DNA of 44,918 bases from Acidimicrobiia bacterium (GTDB lineage Bacteria > Actinomycetota > Acidimicrobiia > Spongiisociales > UBA11373), in NCBI GenBank assembly GCA_029263095.1, contig JAJCYA010000064.1:1-44918 (forward strand), written 5' to 3'. Shown in pieces: positions 16,449 to 25,105 of this stretch; position 1 is the first letter of the stretch; each line of letters opens with the position of its first letter. The notes under the pieces were generated by a model. It was not told the DNA's origin. It saw only the letters and a list, made by a program, of their open reading frames with translations, and searched no databases. Both the position numbers and the translations under genes were made by a program.

Positions 16449-16889
16449 ATGATCGACTTCGCCTCGCTCGTCGGCACCGAACTGGGAGTCGGTGACTGGT
16501 TCCGGATCGAACAGGATCGGGTGGACGCGTTCGCCGATGCCACCGACGACCACCAGTGGATTCACCAGGCAGGGCCCCAGGCCGACGCCGGGCCTTTCGG
16601 TGGTCCGATCGTCCACGGCTTTCTCACACTCTCACTGATGCGACCGCTGACGGCATCGGTCATGAGGCGCTACCAGGAAGGTGTCGCAATGGTGATCAAC
16701 TATGGAGTCGATCGCGTGCGGTTTATCAGCCCGGTACCGGTCGGCAGCCGGATACGGGGACGGATTCGGCTGGTCGAGATAAAGCCGATCGACCGCGGGG
16801 CTCAGCTCAAGACCGAGACCACCGTCGAACTCGAGGGCAGTGATCGCCCGGCCGCGGTCATCGAGAGCCTGCTTCGATATCACGACTGA
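16449..16889 (+). CDS. MaoC-like hot-dog dehydratase/hydratase
   Basis: A 146-residue single hot-dog domain. The R-hydratase motif is present: FADATDDHQWIHQ with catalytic Asp/His near residues 33-39, followed by PFGGPIVHGFLTLSL, the conserved Gly-rich helix entry. NYGVDRVRFISPVPVGSRIRGR is the second conserved block. Members hydrate trans-2-enoyl-CoA or related thioesters. The length is standard for the stand-alone bacterial form. It sits between an unrelated membrane protein and a small zinc-ribbon gene, so its pathway is not evident. Confidence 0.88.
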   Translation: MIDFASLVGTELGVGDWFRIEQDRVDAFADATDDHQWIHQAGPQADAGPFGGPIVHGFLTLSLMRPLTASVMRRYQEGVAMVINYGVDRVRFISPVPVGSRIRGRIRLVEIKPIDRGAQLKTETTVELEGSDRPAAVIESLLRYHD

Positions 16890-16938
16890 TCAGGCGGCGG
16901 ATCCGACCACCGGTGGGCGGATTATCCTCGCGGACCCC

Positions 16939-17133
16939 ATGTCCAACGGAGCACACCCCGCCGTCCTGCTTACCGACCTCCTGCGAGGAGAAGGACCGCA
17001 TCGCGACCTCGCTGATCGCTTCATCGTTGCTGAGTGCGTCGTCTGCGGCGGCGATGTTGGGCGACTCGGACAGGTGGCAGAGGACCGCTGGCTATGTCCA
17101 GGCTGCTGGGCTCGGCGGGGTTCGACGGGCTGA
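16939..17133 (+). CDS. Small zinc-ribbon protein
   Basis: A possible 64-residue gene whose C-terminal half contains CVVCGG and, 16 residues later, CPGC. Four cysteines in two CxxC knuckles fit a zinc ribbon. The N-terminal half (HPAVLLTDLLRGEGPHRDLADRF) looks helical. The ATG at 16939 has no strong ribosome binding site. It starts 49 bases after the MaoC gene on the same strand and ends 10 bases before the end of the convergent amidohydrolase gene. It fills the gap neatly and has a plausible metal site, so it is probably real. Function unknown. Confidence 0.5.
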   Translation: MSNGAHPAVLLTDLLRGEGPHRDLADRFIVAECVVCGGDVGRLGQVAEDRWLCPGCWARRGSTG

Positions 17134-17143
17134 GGCCCGATCC

Positions 17144-18724
17144 TCAGCTCTGCCAGGCTTCAGTGTTGCCGGAGACACTCACCTCGGCCCCATCGATCCA
17201 GGTTGCGATGACCTCGGCGCGTCGTAGCTCATCGGGTGCAGCTGCCACTGGGTCGGTGTCGAGGACCGTGAGATTTGCCGTAGATCCCACCGCCAGATCG
17301 GCTTCCTCGTCAATTGCGGCCGCGGCTCCTGCGGTGAATAGGTGGAGGGCTTCGGACGCCGTCAGCCCCTCAGTCGGCACCAGACCGAGACGATCTCGGG
17401 CCGTCGCCATTCCAAGAAGCGGATGCGGTGGCTCGACCGGAGAGTCCGATCCTCCGGCGAGAGGTGCTCCGGTGTTGGAGAGCGATCGGAAGGGGTAGGT
17501 CCGCAGGATCCGCTCCGGGCCCACCCGCTTCTCGAGCCACTCAGTCTCGGAGGCTATGAATGCTGGTTGCACTGATGCCGTGATCCCCGACCGCCCGAAC
17601 CTCCCGATGTCGGTTTCGGTCAACACCGAGGCGTGCTCTATTCGCAGTCGAGATGAGTCCGTCCCCTGGTCGATGAGGCGCTCCATGAGATCGAGCACGC
17701 CACCGTTGGCTCTGTCTCCTATGGCGTGAACTGCTACCCGTCCGCCCAGATCTAGTGCTGCTTGTGCCATTTCCTCCGCCCACAGGGGATCGAGTCGATC
17801 CGTGCCGATCTCACCGGGCCGGTCGGCGAAGGGCTGGTGCATCGCGGCAGTGTGACCGCCAAGACTCCCGTCGCTGAACATCTTGACGCCGACAAAGGTT
17901 GCTCTGGCACCGGCCCGGGCGATCCTGTCTGCGGCCGACCGGAGCGATTCCGGCGTGCGAGCGATCACCATCACATTGAGGGTGATAGGTGAGCGAGCCA
18001 CGGCCTCGAGCAGGACGTCCAGTTCCGAGGAGGCGCCTCCCCACAGCCCGGAGTCGATGGCCGCCATCGCTCCTACCCCGGTGAGTCCGGTGGTGGCCAG
18101 GGCGGTGAGTGCCGCGGAGATGTGATCAGACGTGATTGGCGGGGATAGTGACCGCAGAGCTGCCGTTACCGGTTCGAATGCCGTTTCGCGCAACACGCCG
18201 GTCGGATCGCCGCGGTCGTCGTGATCGATCACTCCACCCGCCGGATTCCTTGTCGTTCGGTCGATTCCGGCGAGGTCGAGGGCTGCGGTGTTGGCCACCG
18301 CGATGTGCCCGCAGTACCGCATGAGGAGGATCGGCCGATCTGTCGTAACTGCGTCGAGCAGGTGGCGGTCGGGAAGTCGCAGCTCAGCGAGACTCTCGTC
18401 ATCCAGCCGCAATGCGGTGATGGCGGTACCAGGAGCCTGTCGACGCAGAGCGTCGGCGAGGATGTCACAGATCTCTGTGAAGTCCGCTGCCGTCTTGAGC
18501 GAGGGCCGTTGCAGGGCCGCCGTGTAGCCAACCGGGTGCATATGGGCGTCGCGCAGTCCGGCGACGATCGTCGCTCCCGAGTACCGAACCTCGACCGTCG
18601 AGGGAGATCGCAGATCATCTGCGGATCCGATCGCGGCGATTCGAGTTCCTTCGACCAGCACCGCGTCACCAAGGATCCGGTCTGGGGTTCGAACCGAGCC
18701 TGCGATCAGGAGCTGTCTCGTCAT
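17144..18724 (-). CDS. Amidohydrolase family protein, YtcJ-like (Amidohydro_3)
   Basis: A 526-residue metal-dependent hydrolase. The N-terminal beta-sandwich leads to GLRDAHMHPVGY, the metal-binding HxH motif. Later elements are GVKMFSDGSLGGHTA (carboxylate/lysine-type ligand region), the His in VAVHAIGDRAN, RIEHASVLTETD and GGSDSPVEPPHPLLGM with the catalytic Asp. The C-terminal LAVGSTANLTVLDTDP rebuilds the sandwich. YtcJ-like enzymes are thought to hydrolyse amides, but most have no proven substrate. The length is normal and no signal peptide is visible, so it should be cytoplasmic. It diverges from the VIT1/CCC1-type gene with 42 bases between starts, where both promoters must lie. Confidence 0.85.
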   Translation of the reverse strand: MTRQLLIAGSVRTPDRILGDAVLVEGTRIAAIGSADDLRSPSTVEVRYSGATIVAGLRDAHMHPVGYTAALQRPSLKTAADFTEICDILADALRRQAPGTAITALRLDDESLAELRLPDRHLLDAVTTDRPILLMRYCGHIAVANTAALDLAGIDRTTRNPAGGVIDHDDRGDPTGVLRETAFEPVTAALRSLSPPITSDHISAALTALATTGLTGVGAMAAIDSGLWGGASSELDVLLEAVARSPITLNVMVIARTPESLRSAADRIARAGARATFVGVKMFSDGSLGGHTAAMHQPFADRPGEIGTDRLDPLWAEEMAQAALDLGGRVAVHAIGDRANGGVLDLMERLIDQGTDSSRLRIEHASVLTETDIGRFGRSGITASVQPAFIASETEWLEKRVGPERILRTYPFRSLSNTGAPLAGGSDSPVEPPHPLLGMATARDRLGLVPTEGLTASEALHLFTAGAAAAIDEEADLAVGSTANLTVLDTDPVAAAPDELRRAEVIATWIDGAEVSVSGNTEAWQS

Positions 18725-18766
18725 GCGCCTGAGGCTAGGAGTCTGGAGTTGGTCGAGAGGCCTCTC

Positions 18767-19375
18767 ATGCGTGGACGGTCGGCCCTATTCGCCGCCACGG
18801 ATCGAGCACATGCTGTGGCTGTGCATGCCCTGCTCCGCCCTCTGCGCCGCGATCGAATCGGGCCCGAATCGATCCGCGAGGTCGTATTCGGCGTCGAAGA
18901 CGGCGTCGTGCAGAACATGGCCCTGATAGCCGGCATGGTCGGAGCCGCCCTGGCGACTTCGGTCATCGTGCTGGCGGGGTCGATCAATGCGATTGCCGGC
19001 GTCCTCTCCATGTCGATGGGCACGTATCTTTCGTCGCAGGCCGAACGCGACGCGCTGATCGCCTCGGGCGCTGACGGGAACGGTCTTCGGTCACCGGTTC
19101 GCGATGCAGCCGTCATGGCGGTTGCTTATGCGGTCGGGGCAACCGTGCCCGTGCTCCCGTTCGCACTGCCGTTCGTGGATCGCTCCGCGGCGATAGTTGC
19201 TGCGATGGGGCTTACGGCGTTCACACTCTTTGGACTCGGCGTGCTCAAGGCGATCGTGAGTCGACGTCCCCGGGTGAGATCGGGCGTTCAGCTGCTGTTG
19301 TTGGCCTCGGCTGCCGGTGTGGCTGGCTATCTCCTCGGCGTCGCCGCCCGGACTGTGTTCAGTATCGAGGTCTGA
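18767..19375 (+). CDS. VIT1/CCC1-family metal transporter
   Basis: A 202-residue membrane protein. REVVFGVEDGVVQNMALIAGMVGA is the hallmark first transmembrane helix, followed by a second with SMSMGTYLSSQAERD, where the Met and acidic residues line the metal path. Three more helices follow in the C-terminal half, giving five, as in plant VIT1 and yeast CCC1. Family members move Fe(II) or Mn(II) out of the cytosol. The ATG at 18767 has GAGAGG 6 bases upstream; the reading frame is open further left only because it runs antisense through the amidohydrolase gene. There is no N-terminal ferritin-like domain. Confidence 0.82.
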   Translation: MRGRSALFAATDRAHAVAVHALLRPLRRDRIGPESIREVVFGVEDGVVQNMALIAGMVGAALATSVIVLAGSINAIAGVLSMSMGTYLSSQAERDALIASGADGNGLRSPVRDAAVMAVAYAVGATVPVLPFALPFVDRSAAIVAAMGLTAFTLFGLGVLKAIVSRRPRVRSGVQLLLLASAAGVAGYLLGVAARTVFSIEV

Positions 19376-19491
19376 GTGAGCTGAAGTGTCGGGGGACCAA
19401 TTGCTCTGACGTCTGATACTTCAGCCTTCAGACTCGGCCTGGGCATCGCCGCCGGGATGTTGGTGGCCATCCGCAAGGGAGTGCTGAAGGT

Positions 19492-20265
19492 CTAGACCCC
19501 GATCGCGGTGGCGACGGCTTGGCGCAGCGCCGGGTGGAGTATTGGGTTGGCCGCCACGCACTCCAAGTGGCTGGGTGGTCCGCCATCGAGTGCAGTCACG
19601 ACGCCGCCCGCCTCGGTCACCAGCAGGAACCCGGCGGCGACATCCCAGGGTCCGAGGTCGACGTGCCAGAAGCCATCGAGACGTCCACAAGCGACCCACG
19701 CCAGGTCGAGCGCCGCCGCCCCGGCGCGGCGGACGCCTCTGACGCGACGGAGCATCTCTCCGAGCGTGCGGCCGTATTGGCGGCCCCGCTCGTGGCGATC
19801 GTATGGAAACCCGGTCCCGACGAGGGCATCGGCGAGTTCGGAGCGTGACGCAGTACTGACCGGGTGTCCGTTGAGAGTGGTGCCGTGATCGCGGGTCGCC
19901 GCGAACTCCTCACCGCGAAAGACGTCGCGTACGACCCCCACTAGACCACCGCCATCGTCCTCCAAGGCAACGGACACGGCCACGAAAGGGAAGCCGTGGA
20001 TGAAGTTGACGGTTCCATCGAGTGGATCAATGAGCCAACGTCTGCCGCTGCTACCCGGACGAGACGAACCTTCCTCTCCGATGATCGCGTCATCGGGCCG
20101 GTGTTCAGCGAGCAGCCCGAGGATTGCCTCTTCAGCTTCCCGATCGGCCTCCGTGACCGGATCGACCACTCCCTTCAAGTCGACCGACTCGAGACGATCT
20201 GCCCAACCCGCGACAACCGCAGCGCCGGCAGCAGCAGCGGTTCGCGCCAGCGTCAGATCATCCAT
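19492..20265 (-). CDS. Inositol monophosphatase family protein
   Basis: A 257-residue Mg2+/Li+-sensitive phosphatase fold. The metal-binding motifs are complete: GEEGS near residue 62, WLIDPLDGTVNFIHGFPF (motif A, with both metal Asp) and WDVAAGFLLVTEAGGVV (motif B, catalytic Asp). Substrates in the family include inositol-1-phosphate, histidinol phosphate, fructose bisphosphate and PAP. With no histidine or PAP genes nearby, the substrate is left open. The ATG at 20265 is preferred; a GTG three codons upstream is also in frame and neither has a clear ribosome binding site. It diverges from the Lnt homologue. Confidence 0.88.
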   Translation of the reverse strand: MDDLTLARTAAAAGAAVVAGWADRLESVDLKGVVDPVTEADREAEEAILGLLAEHRPDDAIIGEEGSSRPGSSGRRWLIDPLDGTVNFIHGFPFVAVSVALEDDGGGLVGVVRDVFRGEEFAATRDHGTTLNGHPVSTASRSELADALVGTGFPYDRHERGRQYGRTLGEMLRRVRGVRRAGAAALDLAWVACGRLDGFWHVDLGPWDVAAGFLLVTEAGGVVTALDGGPPSHLECVAANPILHPALRQAVATAIGV

Positions 20266-20351
20266 GGCGCGCACGATAGAGAGAAGTCCTTGGTCCTCAG
20301 TGTTTCGTCACGTGTCTGCAGTCCAACGACTGCTTCTACCATCCCGACCTG

Positions 20352-21854
20352 ATGCAGATCCTTGCCGTGCTCCTGTCTGCTGCCCTCATGTGGCTGGCCT
20401 TCCCGCCGGTCAACTGGGGGATCGTGGTATTTGTGGCACCGGCACCGATGTTGTGGGCGATGCGCCGGGTTACGACGCCCCGCGAGGCAGGTTGGCTCGG
20501 ATTCCTGTTCGGCTTCGCCTTCTGGGGATCGATGCTGTGGTGGATCAGGATCCTCGGCTTTGTCGCCTGGTTACCACTGGCCGTCGTCATGGGTCTCTAC
20601 ACGACCGGCTGGGCACTCGTCATGTACTTCGGACGATATTGGTCGATGTGGCGCTGGTGGATCCTTGCGATCGGATCGTGGTCCTTCATGGAGTTCTTCC
20701 GTGCCCGGGTCCCGTTTGGCGGCTTCCCCTGGGGTGCGGTCGGGTTCCCGGTGGGGACGCTGGCATGGCCCCGCGGTTCGGCCCAGTGGATTGGTGCCAC
20801 CGGCTGGGGAGTGATCGTCATCGCCTTTGCGGCGGCGCTTGTGACCATGTTCGGCCGGGTCAGTGATAGGCGGCCACTCGAACTGTCTCTCGCCGTCATC
20901 GTGACGTTTACGTTCCTCGGTGCCATCTTTTCGCCGGACGCCGCCGGTCACCCGGTGCGGGTGGCGGTGGTCCAAGGCGACTCGCCGTGTCCGCGGCTCC
21001 ATTGCGACAACGAGAAGGAGATCATCTACAACAACCACTTGAATCTCACCGCCACCATCCCCGAGGGGTCGGTCGATCTCGTCGTGTGGGGAGAGGACTC
21101 CTTCGGCGGGGCCTTCAATCCGACGTTCAACGGCGGCGTCCGTCGTGCGATGGGTCCGGGTGAAGCGGCCAGGATCGGTGCCTACCTCATGGCGGGCGGC
21201 ACCCGTCCGGGGGAGCCCGGCACGTTCGTCAACTACAACATCCTTTTCGATCCAACGGGTGAGGTGGTCGGCGAATACGTAAAGCAGCATCCGGTCCCAT
21301 TTGGCGAGTTCGTTCCGTTTCGGCGGGTCCTCGAATTCGTGCCGCAGCTGGATCAGGTCCCCAACGACATGCTGCGAGGACCCGGTCCGGTGGTATTCCC
21401 GATCGAGATAGGAGACGCTCGTGGTGTTCTGGGATCGGTCATCTCGTTCGAAGGTGCCTTTGCGCGGCACGCGCGAGGTGAGGTCAAGGCGGGGGCGCAG
21501 CTACTGGTGGTCGCCACCAATGAGGGGTCATTCGGTCATAGTCCGGCGTCCGATCAGCTGATCGGCATGGTTCGAATGTCGGCCGTCTCGCTCGGTGTAG
21601 ACGTCGTTCACGTAGCGGTGACGGGGAAGTCCACTCTGATTCGGGCCGATGGTTCGATCGGTAAGACAACGGACCTGTTCGTACGGGATCTCCTTACCGG
21701 CGTCGTCAACCTCCAGGATGCCCCCCGGACGTTGTACGTAGTCGCCGGAGATTGGGTTCAGATCCTGGCGATCCTGGCGGCCGCTGCGGTGATCGTGGCA
21801 ACCTTGACGGGACCAACCAGAGAGTTCCGTATCCGACCCGGTGACCGGCGCTAG
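20352..21854 (+). CDS. lnt: Apolipoprotein N-acyltransferase homologue with Ser at the nucleophile position
   Basis: A 500-residue protein with an N-terminal membrane domain of six to eight helices (to about residue 185), a nitrilase-like domain (about 200-470) and a last helix (ILAILAAAAVIVATL). This is the layout of Lnt, which adds the third acyl chain to lipoproteins. The triad positions align as E248 (VVWGEDSF), K311 (VKQHPVPFGEFVPF) and S365 (SVISFEGAF). In E. coli they are E267, K335 and C387. The expected cysteine is encoded here as TCG, which needs two base changes to become a Cys codon. The neighbouring Phe-Glu is kept. Either the nucleophile differs or this copy does another reaction. 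Confidence 0.85.
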   Translation: MQILAVLLSAALMWLAFPPVNWGIVVFVAPAPMLWAMRRVTTPREAGWLGFLFGFAFWGSMLWWIRILGFVAWLPLAVVMGLYTTGWALVMYFGRYWSMWRWWILAIGSWSFMEFFRARVPFGGFPWGAVGFPVGTLAWPRGSAQWIGATGWGVIVIAFAAALVTMFGRVSDRRPLELSLAVIVTFTFLGAIFSPDAAGHPVRVAVVQGDSPCPRLHCDNEKEIIYNNHLNLTATIPEGSVDLVVWGEDSFGGAFNPTFNGGVRRAMGPGEAARIGAYLMAGGTRPGEPGTFVNYNILFDPTGEVVGEYVKQHPVPFGEFVPFRRVLEFVPQLDQVPNDMLRGPGPVVFPIEIGDARGVLGSVISFEGAFARHARGEVKAGAQLLVVATNEGSFGHSPASDQLIGMVRMSAVSLGVDVVHVAVTGKSTLIRADGSIGKTTDLFVRDLLTGVVNLQDAPRTLYVVAGDWVQILAILAAAAVIVATLTGPTREFRIRPGDRR

Positions 21855-21971
21855 ATCTTCGTCGCGGCGTCCCAAACTGTGCCGGTCGGGCCGGCGAGGG
21901 GGCCTAATGGCCTACATCGCAGGAGGGGTTCTTCGCCCTACGATGACGGGTGTTTTGACCTAGGAGGTTCT

Positions 21972-23933
21972 GTGAGCAGTACCGGGAACGAGGCTATCGA
22001 GAATCTGTTGAGCGAAGATCGATCTTTTCCGCCTCCTGCGGCGTTTGTTGATGCCGCCAATGCTCAGCCGTCGATATACCAAGAAGCGGAGGCCGACTAT
22101 CTGGCCTTCTGGCGTCGGCAGGCATTGGAGCGCATCGATTGGATCAGGGAGCCGACGGTGACTCTCGACGATGCCGATGCTCCCTTCTTCAAGTGGTTTA
22201 CGGACGGCACGCTCAATCTCTCCTACAACTGTCTTGATCGGCACCTCGATACGGGCGGCGACAAAGTCGCCTATCACTGGGAGGGGGAACCGGGCGACCT
22301 GCGGACCATCACCTACTCGGACCTCCACGCCGAAGTTTGTAGATTCGCCAACGCGCTTATCGGACTCGGTGTGGAACGAGGAGACCGGGTCGCCATATAC
22401 ATGGGGATGATCCCGGAGTTGCCGGTTGCGATGTTGGCATGTGCCCGTATTGGCGCGATCCACTCCGTCGTCTTTGGTGGTTTCTCCTCCGATGCGCTCG
22501 CCGACCGCATCGACGATGCCACTGCGAAGCTCGTCATCACACAGGATGGCGCCTGGCGACGCGGCTCGATAGTTCCGCTCAAAGACTTCACTGATGTCGC
22601 AGTGGATCGATGTGAGTCGATCACCGATGTGATCGTGGTCCGGCGGTGTGAGAACGATGTGACGATGACGGAGGACCGCGATCACTGGTATCACGACCTG
22701 ATCGAGGAGGCCTCCAGCGATAACGAGCCGGCGGAGATGAGCGCGGAGGATCCGCTATACATCCTCTACACGTCGGGTACGACCGCAAAGCCAAAGGGGA
22801 TCGTCCACACCCAGGGCGGATATCTGACCGGTGTCTCGACCACGCATCACTACGTGTTCGATATCAAGCCCGACGACGTCTATTGGTGTGCAGCCGACAT
22901 CGGCTGGGTCACCGGGCATTCGTACATCGTCTATGGCCCGCTCGCCAACCACACGACGGGCGTCATGTATGAGGGTGCACCTGACACTCCGACGAAGAAC
23001 CGGCTGTGGGAGATCGTTGAGCGCTACGGCGTAACAGTTTTCTACACCGCGCCGACTGCTATCCGAGCCTTTATGAAGTGGGGTGATGAGTACCCGGCGG
23101 GGCACGACTTGTCTTCCCTGCGACTGCTGGGAACCGTCGGCGAGCCGATAAACCCAGAAGCCTGGATGTGGTACCAGCGCACGATCGGCGGGGAGAGATG
23201 TCCCATTGTGGATACCTGGTGGCAGACCGAGACCGGGTCGATCATGCTGACCCCGCTTCCAGGTGTCGTTTCTACCAAGCCCGGATCGGCGACGTTCCCG
23301 TTTCCCGGTGTGGGCGCCGACGTGTTCGACGAAGCCGGGAATTCGGTTCCGCTCGGCGGCGGCGGCTATCTGGTTCTCACCAAGCCGTGGCCGGCGATGC
23401 TGCGCACGATCTACGGCGATCCCGACCGGTACGTCGACACGTATTGGTCGAAGTATGACGGTGTCTACTTCGCCGGGGACGGCTGCAAGCGCGACGACGA
23501 GGGCTACTACTGGTTGCTGGGACGAGTCGATGATGTGATGAACATCAGCGGTCACCGCATTTCGACGACCGAAGTCGAGTCGGCGCTTGTCGCCCACGAG
23601 ACGGTGGCGGAGGCTGCCGTCGTTGGTCGGGCGGATGATCTCACCGGCGAGGCCATCGCAGCATTCGTCACACTCCGTAGTGGCGTTGAAGGTACCGAAG
23701 AGCTCATCAAGGAGCTACGCGGGTTCGTGTCCGAGAAGATCAGCCCGATCGCTCGCCCCAAGTCGATCGTCTTTGCGGACGATCTACCCAAGACCAGGTC
23801 GGGCAAGATCATGCGCCGATTGCTCAAAGACATCTCTGAAGAGAGGCAGCTGGGTGATGTCACGACGCTCGCCAACGCCGATGTCGTCCAGGAGATTGCC
23901 GCCATGGCGGAGGCGGGCAAGGGGGAGGAGTAG
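21972..23933 (+). CDS. acs: Acetyl-CoA synthetase (AMP-forming)
   Basis: A 653-residue adenylating enzyme. The P-loop is [11 protein letters not shown]. The segment [15 protein letters not shown] carries the Trp/Gly pocket that limits the substrate to short acids, [13 protein letters not shown] is the A5 motif and [15 protein letters not shown] follows the hinge. The catalytic, acetylatable lysine is in [11 protein letters not shown] near the end. It makes acetyl-CoA from acetate, ATP and CoA. The GTG at 21972 is chosen because AGGAGG lies 4 bases upstream; the frame stays open for 31 codons further left, but those residues do not look like the family. The length is standard. Confidence 0.93.
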   Translation: MSSTGNEAIENLLSEDRSFPPPAAFVDAANAQPSIYQEAEADYLAFWRRQALERIDWIREPTVTLDDADAPFFKWFTDGTLNLSYNCLDRHLDTGGDKVAYHWEGEPGDLRTITYSDLHAEVCRFANALIGLGVERGDRVAIYMGMIPELPVAMLACARIGAIHSVVFGGFSSDALADRIDDATAKLVITQDGAWRRGSIVPLKDFTDVAVDRCESITDVIVVRRCENDVTMTEDRDHWYHDLIEEASSDNEPAEMSAEDPLYILYTSGTTAKPKGIVHTQGGYLTGVSTTHHYVFDIKPDDVYWCAADIGWVTGHSYIVYGPLANHTTGVMYEGAPDTPTKNRLWEIVERYGVTVFYTAPTAIRAFMKWGDEYPAGHDLSSLRLLGTVGEPINPEAWMWYQRTIGGERCPIVDTWWQTETGSIMLTPLPGVVSTKPGSATFPFPGVGADVFDEAGNSVPLGGGGYLVLTKPWPAMLRTIYGDPDRYVDTYWSKYDGVYFAGDGCKRDDEGYYWLLGRVDDVMNISGHRISTTEVESALVAHETVAEAAVVGRADDLTGEAIAAFVTLRSGVEGTEELIKELRGFVSEKISPIARPKSIVFADDLPKTRSGKIMRRLLKDISEERQLGDVTTLANADVVQEIAAMAEAGKGEE

Positions 23934-23964
23934 GAGTCCGGAGTCAGAGAATCGGGAATACCTC

Positions 23965-24005
23965 TTGTCGTTGGGCGGTTTAGCGCTAAAGTAGTTAGTG
24001 CTAAA
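23965..24005 (+). promoter_or_regulatory. Candidate promoter overlapped by two palindromic operators
   Basis: TTGTCG (23965-23970) and TAAAGT (23987-23992) are 16 bases apart, a plausible -35/-10 pair. A perfect 12-base palindrome TTTAGCGCTAAA (23979-23990) covers the start of the -10 box. A second near-palindrome, TTAGTGCTAA (23995-24004), follows with its centre 15 bases further on and repeats the first with one base changed. The arrangement looks like a repressor site. The obvious candidate regulator is the B12-binding HTH protein encoded two genes downstream, which would then control its own operon. Confidence 0.55.
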
Positions 24006-24026
24006 AGCAGGAGGGGTTCTGCGCAC

Positions 24027-24236
24027 ATGGATACAACGACAATGAGGGCAACAACGGCTGGCCGGGCTCGCCGTCGGCCCAAGACATACGGCGGAGATCG
24101 AATCTGCGGCCACGGGGTCTGCGAGACCAAATTGAGCCGGTACAACCGCAACGAGTACTGCTTCCAGCACGCCCCGGCGCGCTTTCCCCGGATGAGGGGC
24201 GAGTTCACCGAGGAGTACATGGCCAAGAACTCCTAG
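24027..24236 (+). CDS. Small basic Cys/His protein, actinobacterial type
   Basis: A 69-residue protein with a basic N-terminus (GRARRRPKTYGG) and a compact motif C27-x4-C32-x12-C45-x2-H48 around CETKLSRYNRNEYCFQH. Three Cys and one His in this spacing would bind one zinc ion. Similar C..T.LS.YN....C..H motifs are, to my recollection, common in small actinobacterial proteins. AGGAGGGG lies upstream at a normal distance. It is the first gene of a two-gene unit with the B12-binding regulator, 14 bases apart. Function unknown; a nucleic-acid or protein adaptor is possible but not shown. Confidence 0.75.
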   Translation: MDTTTMRATTAGRARRRPKTYGGDRICGHGVCETKLSRYNRNEYCFQHAPARFPRMRGEFTEEYMAKNS

Positions 24237-24250
24237 GAGCTGGGAACACG

Positions 24251-25060
24251 ATGGCCGGGACGCTGTCACTGAAGGATTGCGCCGAACGACTCGGTGTTCA
24301 CTACATGACGGCGTACCGGTACGTCCGTCTCGGGCGGCTACGCGCTACCAAGGTTGGTGCCGAGTGGCGGGTACTTCCGAGCGATCTGGAGACCCTGCTT
24401 GTCGATGCCGCGATTCCAGAGGGCCGGTGTCCTGTCGACTGGTCTGTTCGGCTCGAGGATCGTCTGCTGGCAGGGGACGAAGGCGGCGCCTGGGCGGTCG
24501 TGGAGGCGGCGCTTGCCTCAGGATTGGCTCCAACGGCCATCCACGTCGACATCCTCTCGCAGGCCTTGGCGAGGATCGGCGCCGGCTGGTACGACGGTGG
24601 TGTGTCGATCGCTGAGGAGCATCGAGCCACGGCGGCTGCCACCAAGATCGTGGGACGTCTCGGAATGCGTTTCTCACGCAGGGGACGACGCCGAGGCCGG
24701 ATCGTGATCGGTACACCTCCCGGCGAACGTCACTCGCTGAGCGTCGCCGTCGTAGCCGATCTCATGCGTGGCGCCGGGTGGGAGGTTGTTGAATTGGGGG
24801 TCGATCTCCCGATCGACGAGTTCGTACTCGCAGTCGAGAAATCGGTTCCGGTCTCGGTGATCGCAGTCAGCGTCGGCAGCTCAGAGAACCTCAGCGCGGC
24901 GCGCGATCTGATCACCGCACTCAAGGACTCGGTCGTCGGCCCAGTCGTAATCGGTGGGTCGGCGATCGACGCCACAGTCTCAGCCAGCCTGGGAGCAGAC
25001 GGCTGGGCCTCCGATGGCAGGGCCGCCGTAGAGGCGGTCGCCGTACTGGGGGCCCGCTGA
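24251..25060 (+). CDS. HTH and B12-binding-domain transcriptional regulator (CarH/LitR-like)
   Basis: A 269-residue protein. Residues 3-50 are a MerR/excisionase-type HTH (LSLKDCAERLGVHYMTAYRYVRLGRL). About 62-140 form the helical cap of cobalamin photoreceptors, and about 148-266 a Rossmann B12-binding domain with PPGERHSLSVAVVADLMRGAGWEV, where H161 is the expected cobalt ligand. W113, E123 and H124 match W131, E141 and H142 of Thermus CarH in exact spacing. The position of CarH H132, which forms the light-state adduct, is Y114 here. The protein should bind DNA and a cobalamin, and light sensing is possible but uncertain. Promoter palindromes upstream of the operon suggest autoregulation. 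Confidence 0.82.
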   Translation: MAGTLSLKDCAERLGVHYMTAYRYVRLGRLRATKVGAEWRVLPSDLETLLVDAAIPEGRCPVDWSVRLEDRLLAGDEGGAWAVVEAALASGLAPTAIHVDILSQALARIGAGWYDGGVSIAEEHRATAAATKIVGRLGMRFSRRGRRRGRIVIGTPPGERHSLSVAVVADLMRGAGWEVVELGVDLPIDEFVLAVEKSVPVSVIAVSVGSSENLSAARDLITALKDSVVGPVVIGGSAIDATVSASLGADGWASDGRAAVEAVAVLGAR

Positions 25061-25105
25061 GTCTCGCACCCGCTCTTGGTGACGGAAGCTCTGGGCCCGG
25101 GGCCG

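Noticed and set aside
18221-18766. A 182-codon N-terminal extension of the VIT1/CCC1-type gene
   Set aside because: It runs antisense through the amidohydrolase gene, has no ferritin-like or other domain, and a good ribosome binding site precedes the ATG at 18767.
20571-21470. A 299-codon minus-strand frame opposite the Lnt homologue
   Set aside because: It is rich in His/Arg/Asp with no hydrophobic core or motif, while the plus strand encodes a complete membrane enzyme in the same place.
23934-24026. A cobalamin riboswitch before the B12-regulator operon
   Set aside because: The leader is under 100 bases and lacks a B12-box-like segment; promoter and palindromes account for it better.
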